21,604 bases of DNA from Rhodospirillaceae bacterium (GTDB taxonomy: Bacteria; Pseudomonadota; Alphaproteobacteria; Puniceispirillales; Puniceispirillaceae), in NCBI GenBank assembly GCA_002731315.1, contig PCBG01000016.1, forward strand, positions 1-21,604, written 5' to 3'. The position numbers and the translations under genes were made by a program. Every line of letters starts with the position of its first letter. Position 1 is the first letter of the stretch. The notes beneath the pieces were generated by a model. It saw only the letters and a list, made by a program, of their open reading frames with translations. It had not been told where the DNA came from and did not search any database. Of the stretch, positions 16,763-21,604 are shown in pieces.

Positions 16763-17659
16763 ATGCGATGTTCACCCAACAGCTGGGGAGCGATTCTAAT
16801 GACGATTAGTATGCTTTCATTTGTTTTCAATGATGGGCTGATGAAAGTACTATTCGCCGACATGTCGATTTATCAGGCGATTTTCCTGCGCGGGCTCGTC
16901 ACGGCCCCGCTGATGGCACTTCTTTCCTGGCGGGCCGGTGTGCTGATCGCCCGGCTAGGACGCCGCGACACCTGGCTTGTCCTTATACGCGTGGCTTGCG
17001 AACTTGCGGCCACAGTTGGCTTCCTCACCGCGCTGAGTTATATGCCGCTGGCAAATGTTACAGCCATTCTGCAAGTCCTACCACTGACGGTCACGATGGC
17101 GGCGGCTCTGTTTCTTGGGGAGGCGGTGGGCTGGCGGCGCTGGCTCGCCATCCTATTTGGTTTTGGCGGGGTTTTGCTGATTATCCGTCCCGGCATGGAA
17201 GGGTTTTCGGCCTATTCCATCTGGGCACTCGGCGCCGTGGCTGCGGTCACGGTGCGCGAAATCACCACACGCAAACTATCACCCGATGTGCCTTCACTGC
17301 CGGTGGCGCTAGCCACCGCTTTTTCTATCTGCGGCCTTGGCGCGATAAGTCTGCCCGGGGTGACATGGACCCCGGTCGAACCCGTGATGTGGTTTTATCT
17401 CGGCGGTGCCGGCGTTTCCATTATTGGCGGCTATCTTTTTTCGGTCATGGCGATGCGCGGCGGTGAACTAGGCTTTGTGTCGCCGTTTCGCTACACCGCC
17501 ATGGTCTGGGCCATCGCGCTTGGCTATCTGCTGTTTGACGAATGGCCGGATCTGCCAACCCTGACGGGAACAGCGATCATTGTTGCCACCGGCCTTTATT
17601 CCCTGAAACGCGAGCGGTTTCTCGCATTGGAAAATGCAAACGAGCAGCCTGCACCCTAA
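16763..17659 (+). CDS. DMT-superfamily transporter, EamA domains
   Basis: This is a drug/metabolite transporter of the inner membrane, likely exporting or importing a small metabolite; the substrate is unknown. The 298-residue product fits the 10-helix, two-EamA-repeat fold. The first repeat begins WGAILMTISMLSFVFNDGLM and includes the ALSYMPLANVTAILQVLPL helix typical of EamA proteins. The second begins near residue 148 (YSIWALGAVAAVTVREITTR) and ends with FRYTAMVWAIALGYLLFDEW. The frame is open 73 codons upstream, but the ATG at 16763 has GGGAG 10 bases before it and gives the normal family length. It ends tail-to-tail on the enolase-superfamily pseudogene, overlapping by a few bases. Confidence 0.88.
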   Translation: MRCSPNSWGAILMTISMLSFVFNDGLMKVLFADMSIYQAIFLRGLVTAPLMALLSWRAGVLIARLGRRDTWLVLIRVACELAATVGFLTALSYMPLANVTAILQVLPLTVTMAAALFLGEAVGWRRWLAILFGFGGVLLIIRPGMEGFSAYSIWALGAVAAVTVREITTRKLSPDVPSLPVALATAFSICGLGAISLPGVTWTPVEPVMWFYLGGAGVSIIGGYLFSVMAMRGGELGFVSPFRYTAMVWAIALGYLLFDEWPDLPTLTGTAIIVATGLYSLKRERFLALENANEQPAP

Positions 17660-18024
17660 GCTTTCAGCTCAAGGATCGTCTCACCAAGCAGGCTTTCACC
17701 CGCAGTGATTTTCAGGCCCGGGGCATCGGGGGCGCGATGCGCGGCGCAACATAGGACGCCAAATCACAGACATTCATGATGCCCCGCCCATCGCCGCCAA
17801 AAATTACCGGTGCCAGTTTGGCCAACGCCAGGGCCACACCATCCGGCATAGGCCGGCAGGTAATCCGGGATCGGGCAGACCTCGCTTCAGCCGCACAGAA
17901 CATTATCGGCATCAGGCCGAAGGATGGTTCGGGTTACCGTGTCCCAGATTTTTCCGCCCGACACGTTGTAGGCGATATGCCTGGTCAGCGGTACCTACCA
18001 CAAGCTCACTCTGGTGATCTTTAT
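17656..18024 (-). pseudogene. Remnant of a mandelate racemase/muconate lactonizing enzyme (enolase superfamily) gene
   Basis: Read on the minus strand from an ATA at 18024, a GGAGG sits 10 bases upstream and the frame gives KITRVSLW-stop-VPLTRHIAYN, then NVSGGKIWDTVTRTILRPDA, then a stop, then SEVCPIPDYLPAYA. One extra base near 17844 shifts the frame to DGVALALAKLAPVIFGG. This is the N-terminal capping domain of a racemase/dehydratase of the MR/MLE family, close in style to those annotated as cis-3-hydroxyproline dehydratases. The frame then jumps to what looks like the family's C-terminal tail (VCDLASYVA..., DAPGLKITAGESLLGETILE), so the catalytic barrel, some 250 residues, is gone. Lesions: start ATG to ATA, TAG at 17995-17997, TGA at 17887-17889, a frameshift near 17844, another near 17730, and an internal deletion. 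The family call rests on remembered motifs. Confidence 0.65.
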
Positions 18025-18196
18025 ATTAGGTCTGCCTCCATGGGTGAATATGTTTCGCGTCTTATCAATAAGGCGCCGTTCTTCATGGTAACATTTGCAG
18101 ACTGTTGGAAAAAAGGTCACTCTATTTTCTATCGCTGACAGAGCCGATAGAGGTTAGTCTGTATATGTTTTCGTTAAAGGCTGACAGGAGACCCTC
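18025..18196. other. AT-richer gap between the enolase pseudogene and the SDR gene
   Basis: This 172-base gap separates divergent reading directions. It contains an inverted repeat TCTATCG-10-CGATAGA (18128-18151) and a smaller CTTAT-CA-ATAAG (18060-18071). Either could be an operator for a regulator encoded elsewhere. A TATATG near 18162 could serve as a -10 for the SDR gene, but I see no good -35. No gene is evident; the plus-strand frame here is antisense to the pseudogene. Confidence 0.4.
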
Positions 18197-18886
18197 ATGT
18201 CATCATCCGCTCTCATCATTGGCGCAGGATCCGGTCTCAGCGCGGCGCTTGCGCGGCGCTGTGTGGCCGACGGGATGACCGTTTCTCTGGCAGCACGATT
18301 GGGCGAGAAAGCCCGCGATATTGCCGCCGAGACGGGTGCTCGCCTGCATCTGTGCGACGCCAGTTCCATTGCGGCTGTAGACACTTTGTTCGCCGAGGTT
18401 GATGCCGAAATTGGCACCCCTAACCTTGTGGTTTACAACCCGTCGGCGCGCGTGCCCGGGCCGATCACCGATCTTGACGCGGCAGCCGCCCGAGCCGCGC
18501 TGGAGGTGACATGTTTTGGTGCCTTTCTTGTCGCCCGTCAGTCGGCTCGCCGTATGTTACAACGCGGGTCGGGAAGCATTTTTTTTACTGGTGCCACGGC
18601 CGGCGTGAAAGGGTTTGCCAACTCATCGGTTTTTGCGATGGGCAAATTTGGGCTGCGTGGTCTCGCACAGGCACTGGCCCGCGAACTGCACCCACAGAAC
18701 ATCCATATTGGTCATTTTGTCATAGATGGCGGCATCCGGTCAGACCAGCCCCCACGGCAGGATGACGGAAGCGATAACACGCTTGATCCCGACGCCATCG
18801 CCGAAAGCTATCTTCAGTGCCATAACCAGCACCGCAGTGCCTGGAGCTGGGAGGTCGAGCTGCGCCCCTGGCAGGAACAATTTTAG
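18197..18886 (+). CDS. Short-chain dehydrogenase/reductase-like protein, catalytic Tyr replaced by Phe
   Basis: The 229-residue product has the Rossmann glycine motif GAGSGLS (residues 9-15) for NAD(P), a YNPSAR segment where classical SDRs have NNAG (80-85), and a C-terminal VIDGGIRSD. The active-site region reads SSVFAMGKFGLRG: the YxxxK pair is F146/K150, so the proton-donor tyrosine is missing. I recall a proteobacterial SDR subgroup with FAxxK at this place, so this may be a family trait rather than a lesion. GGAG is 6 bases before the ATG. It lies 97 bases before the broken GMC gene on the same strand. Function is unknown; a dehydrogenase for the cluster's substrate is a guess. Confidence 0.85.
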   Translation: MSSSALIIGAGSGLSAALARRCVADGMTVSLAARLGEKARDIAAETGARLHLCDASSIAAVDTLFAEVDAEIGTPNLVVYNPSARVPGPITDLDAAAARAALEVTCFGAFLVARQSARRMLQRGSGSIFFTGATAGVKGFANSSVFAMGKFGLRGLAQALARELHPQNIHIGHFVIDGGIRSDQPPRQDDGSDNTLDPDAIAESYLQCHNQHRSAWSWEVELRPWQEQF

Positions 18887-18983
18887 GCGCGGATGGCATC
18901 TTCCTGTTCCGGCCGATTTCCGGCTGGATCCGCCGCAGGGGCATCCCTAATCTTTTTGAGTCGGCGGGGGAGGTTAAAAACGC

Positions 18984-20610
18984 ATGGCATCAGGCGATCC
19001 GGAATCAATCGGCAGTTTTGATTAAGTTATTATAGGGGCGGGGTCACCGGGATGAATCCTAGCAAACCGGCTTAGCGATGTTCTGTCAAACGCGTGCTTC
19101 TTCTCGAGGCTGGTGGCAAAGATAATTACATCTGGGTAAAAATAGCTGTCGGCTACCTTTTTTGTATCAGCAACGTACGCACCGACTGCATGATGAGGAC
19201 CGAGGCTGAGGCCATGCTGAACGGGCGGTCACTTGTCTATCCGCGCGGTCGCATCCTTGGTGGCTGTTCATCGATCAACGGCATGATCTATATGCGTGGC
19301 CAAGCACGCGACTATGACCATTGGCGTCAACTTGGCAATATCGGCTGGGGCTGGGACGATGTATTGCCCTATTTTATGCGTTCAGAGCATCATGCCGCTG
19401 GTGCGGATGACCTGCATGTTGAAGGCGGCGAATGGCGGGTCGAGGATCAGCGTCTGTCATGGGAATTTCTGTATGTGTTTCGCGATGCCTCTAAAAGTGC
19501 CGGCATTCCGGAAACGGCTGATTTCAACCGCGGCAACAATGACGGGGTTGGCTATTTCAAAGTCAATCAGCGGCACGGTCTGCGCTGGTCCACCGCCAAT
19601 GCCTTTCTAAAACCGGTATTAAGGCGGCGCAATCTTCACGTGATGACGCAGGCGCAGGTCGAATCACTGTGGTAATGGAAGGAAAGCGGGCCATAGGCCT
19701 ACGCTTTCGCCATGGCGGCAAGGTTAAACGCACGATAGCCAATGGGGCGGTCATCCTATCGGCAGGTGCGATTGGCAGCCCTCAGATCATGCAACTGTCG
19801 GGCATTGGCCCGGCGGATATGCTGCAATCGCATCGCATTGATGTTGCCCACCATCTGCCAGGGGTCAGCGGCAATCTGCAGAATCATCTGCAAATTCGTA
19901 CCATCTATCAGGTCAGCAACACGGTCACGCTGAATGAATGTGCCAGCAACCTGTTTGGCCGCGCACGTATCGCACCTGAATATGTGCTGAACCGCAGCGG
20001 GCCAATGTCGATGGCCCTAAGCCAGCTTGGCGTGTTCACCAAATCGGATGCCGCACTGGAAACACCCGACCTGCAATATCATGTGCAGCCACTCTCGCTC
20101 GACGCCTTCGGCCAGCCGCTGCATGATTTTCCGGCAATTACTGCCAGCGGCTGCAACCTACGCCAAGCAAACCGGGGCAGCATTACCATCCGGTCTGCCG
20201 ATCCAACCGACAAGCCGCATATCCGGGCAATTTACCTTTCCACAGCGGGCGACCGGTTGGTGGCGGTAAATTCGCTGCGGCTGACGCGGCGGATTATGGC
20301 GCGGGCGGCGCTCGCACTCCGCGACCCAAAGGAATACCTGCCGGGAACAGAATTTAGCAGCGATGAGGATCTGGTCAGAAAGGCCGGTGATATCGGCACC
20401 ACCATCTGCCACCCAGTCGGCACGGCAAAGATCAGGCAGGACCCGGATGCCGTTGTCGATGACCGGTTGCGCGTTCACGGCATTGACGGGCTACGCGTCA
20501 TTGACGCCTCGATCATGCCGACGATTACCCCGGGCAATACCAATTCATCGACGGTGATGATCGCGGAAAAATGGGGCGAAATGATCGTACAGGACACAAA
20601 AGCCCGCTAG
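18984..20610 (+). pseudogene. GMC (choline-dehydrogenase-like) FAD oxidoreductase, inactivated
   Basis: GMC flavoenzymes oxidise alcohols using FAD. A good SD (GGAGG, 10 bases) precedes ATG 18984 and the frame reads MASGDPESIGSFD-stop-VIIGAGSPG-stop-ILANRLSDVLSN. A one-base deletion near 19091 follows, then RVLLLEAGGKDN, the loop GRILGGCSSINGMIYMRGQA, and on to QAQVESL. A second one-base deletion comes near 19670, then VMEGKRAIGLRF, AVILSAGAIGSPQIMQLSGI, the active-site His in TICHPVGTAK and the Asn in PGNTNSSTVMIAEKW. The stops are TAA 19023-19025 (for the Tyr of FDYVIIG) and TGA 19053-19055 (for the Cys of GAGSAGCVLA). Adding the two lost bases gives exactly 543 codons, a normal GMC length. 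The second frameshift leaves a TAATG stop/start overlap. Confidence 0.88.
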
Positions 20611-20623
20611 GCGCAGTTGCGTC

Positions 20624-21067
20624 TCAGGACAACGTCCCTTCTAGGACATAGCGCAGAATGCTGACCACCTGGGTAGGCGTCTCGACAACCGCCAGCGCTG
20701 CGGCATTCACCTCTTTCAGCGCATGCTGGTGTTCTGCGCAATGCATGATGACCAGTGACTTGCCAAGCGCCGCCGCATAACCGGCATCAAAGGCGGCATT
20801 CCACTGCTTGTATTTCTCGCCAAAGCGGACAACCACGATATCGGCATCGGCAATGCCTTTGCGGGTGCGCATAGCATTCAGCCGCGCACTTTTGTTGTCA
20901 TGCCAGAACTTGTCCGGCTCTGCCCCCATGATCGACACACCGCAATCATCGCTGGCGTCATGGTCTGTTACCGGCCCCGAAAACACAACCTCCATATTGC
21001 TGGCCGCACCGGTGATCTGGTCGCGCCAATCAGTATGGATCTCACCAGAAAGATATACTTTCAACAT
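20624..21067 (-). CDS. ytoQ: YtoQ family protein
   Basis: The 147-residue product begins MLKVYLSGEIHTDWRDQI, and contains RKGIADADIVVVRFGEKYKQWNAAFDAGYAAALGKSL (split here between FGEKYK and QWNAAFDAGYAAALGKS); both are hallmarks of the YtoQ family. The fold resembles nucleoside 2-deoxyribosyltransferases, but I know of no established reaction. It is cytosolic, with no membrane segment. An AAGGA lies before the ATG. It is transcribed toward the 3' end of the GMC pseudogene, with 13 bases between them. An inverted repeat TTTGCGT-13-ACGCAAA (21097-21123) lies just upstream. It appears intact, unlike its cassette neighbours. Confidence 0.88.
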   Translation of the reverse strand: MLKVYLSGEIHTDWRDQITGAASNMEVVFSGPVTDHDASDDCGVSIMGAEPDKFWHDNKSARLNAMRTRKGIADADIVVVRFGEKYKQWNAAFDAGYAAALGKSLVIMHCAEHQHALKEVNAAALAVVETPTQVVSILRYVLEGTLS

Positions 21068-21096
21068 AGAATTGTTTCCTTTTCTTGGTCTGCTTT

Positions 21097-21123
21097 TTTG
21101 CGTTGGATTTGGTGCTACGCAAA
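21097..21123. promoter_or_regulatory. Inverted repeat upstream of ytoQ (candidate operator)
   Basis: TTTGCGT and ACGCAAA are exact inverted copies separated by 13 bases, about 30 bases upstream of the ytoQ start. The spacing between arm centres (20 bases, two helical turns) suits a dimeric regulator. No regulator gene is nearby. Confidence 0.3.
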
Positions 21124-21270
21124 CAGCATCGCAACAACATCGCTCTGCCCCAGCGGTGATGTTGCCGCACGGTGCATCCGCCGAATCAGGCAGCCTTGCC
21201 TTTCCACTAAAGCGTTATACCAATCTCATAACCTACTTCATTGGCCGCTTTTAGAACCCACTCATTGTGT

Positions 21271-21311
21271 GCAGGCAGGCGCGACGTCGCCATGGTATCC
21301 ATGCTGCCTGC
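21271..21311. repeat. Compound palindrome able to fold as a three-way junction
   Basis: Outer arms GCAGGCAG and CTGCCTGC (8 bp) enclose two further self-complementary elements: GCGACGTCGC (perfect 10-base palindrome) and CATGG-TAT-CCATG (5-bp hairpin). Almost every base is paired. It lies between the ytoQ upstream region and the trnW terminator, outside any credible gene. Confidence 0.55.
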
Positions 21312-21338
21312 CACCTTACAGACCGGGGCTGGGAATGA

Positions 21339-21369
21339 AAAACCCCGCTGCCATATGGCGCGGGGTTTT
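21339..21369. terminator. Bidirectional intrinsic terminator downstream of trnW
   Basis: AAAACCCCGC and GCGGGGTTTT form a perfect 10-bp stem, extended inside by GCC-ATAT-GGC after a bulged T. Each direction ends in a T-run, and the minus-strand run (TTTTTC) follows tRNA-Trp. It should end the tuf-trnW transcript, cutting it off from secE. Confidence 0.85.
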
Positions 21370-21380
21370 CGTTATGCGGC

Positions 21381-21456
21381 TGGCAGGGGCGATAGGACTC
21401 GAACCTACAACCCCCGGTTTTGGAGACCGGTGCTCTACCAATTGAGCTACACCCCT
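21381..21456 (-). tRNA. trnW: tRNA-Trp (anticodon CCA)
   Basis: The 76-base minus-strand sequence starts AGGGGTGTAGCTCAATTGG and closes with an acceptor stem AGGGGTG/CGCCCCT (one G-U pair), discriminator G and an encoded CCA tail. The anticodon arm is CCGGT-CTCCAAA-ACCGG, with CCA at positions 34-36. The T-arm has GTTCGAGTC. It follows tuf by 49 bases with no evident promoter of its own, so it is probably processed from the tuf transcript. secE normally comes next but is displaced here. Confidence 0.97.
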
Positions 21457-21466
21457 AAACCGCACA

Positions 21467-21486
21467 ACAGCGACATCGGCCGCTGT
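21467..21486 (-). other. Small hairpin between tuf and trnW
   Basis: ACAGCG-8-CGCTGT forms a 6-bp stem between the tuf stop and the tRNA 5' end. No T-run follows, so it is more likely an RNA-processing or mRNA 3'-end structure than a terminator. Confidence 0.35.
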
Positions 21487-21505
21487 CGTAAAATTATTAG
21501 CCATT

Positions 21506-21604
21506 TTACTTCACGATGGATGCGACGACGCCGGCACCGACGGTACGGCCGCCTTCGCGTATCGCAAAGCGCAGGCCCTCATCCATCGCGATTGGCGCTA
21601 TCAG
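21506..21604 (-). CDS. tuf: Elongation factor Tu, C-terminal 32 codons (partial, second tuf copy)
   Basis: The minus-strand translation is [20 protein letters not shown] followed by [12 protein letters not shown] and TAA, the conserved end of EF-Tu domain 3. Its 5' part lies beyond the right edge. It precedes trnW, the usual place of the second tuf in Proteobacteria. It has the same orientation as the copy at the left edge. Confidence 0.97.
   Translation of the reverse strand: MIAPIAMDEGLRFAIREGGRTVGAGVVASIVK

Noticed and set aside
16544..16863. Long N-terminal extensions making the MFS and EamA genes overlap by about 320 bases
   Set aside because: The extensions are hydrophilic and not family-like. 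SD sites at the inner GTG (16674) and ATG (16763) give normal lengths and an 88-base promoter gap.
17776..18138. A 120-codon plus-strand open frame after the EamA gene
   Set aside because: It has no SD or recognisable motif, and its antisense decodes as an enolase-superfamily remnant with a preserved SD.
20808..21445. Two plus-strand open frames (148 and 181 codons) across ytoQ and trnW
   Set aside because: They are antisense to ytoQ and run through the terminator and the tRNA gene, so they are shadows.

Overview
The window is the ribosomal-protein/RNA-polymerase supercluster of an alphaproteobacterium. From right to left, all on the minus strand, it holds tuf (3' end), trnW, secE, nusG, rplK, rplA, rplJ, rplL, rpoB, rpoC, rpsL, rpsG, fusA and tuf (5' end). 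Direct linkage of rpoBC to the str operon (rpsL-rpsG-fusA-tuf), the protein sequences (a 1392-residue RpoB, a 1397-residue RpoC) and SD-led starts fit Alphaproteobacteria. I cannot place the genus from this sequence alone.

Region 1 (1-15237) is the housekeeping block: two EF-Tu/EF-G genes, S12, S7, beta and beta', L7/L12, L10, L1, L11, NusG and SecE. Several annotated starts upstream of the true ones were trimmed on SD evidence (rpsG, rpoC, rpoB, rplJ, nusG, secE). Control elements are visible: a sigma70-type promoter before rpsL, a strong hairpin between rplL and rpoB, and a structured leader with an intrinsic terminator in front of rplJ (L10-leader type).

Region 2 (15238-21338) is an accessory cassette of about 6 kb lodged between trnW and secE, genes that are usually adjacent. 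It holds a Bcr/CflA-like MFS exporter (minus), a divergent EamA/DMT transporter (plus), the wreck of a mandelate-racemase/enolase-superfamily gene (minus), an SDR oxidoreductase lacking the catalytic tyrosine (plus), a GMC (choline-dehydrogenase-like) oxidoreductase gene broken by two stops and two one-base deletions (plus), and ytoQ (minus). It reads as a former small-molecule uptake/oxidation cluster that is decaying, with the transporters, SDR and ytoQ still intact.

Region 3 (21339-21604) has a strong bidirectional terminator, tRNA-Trp(CCA), and the last 32 codons of a second tuf. The two tuf genes are in the same orientation, so the whole block lies between direct repeats. I saw no CRISPR array, no transposase or integrase, and no convincing new defence or biosynthetic system. 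The most informative novelties are the two decoded pseudogenes and the disrupted trnW-secE junction.
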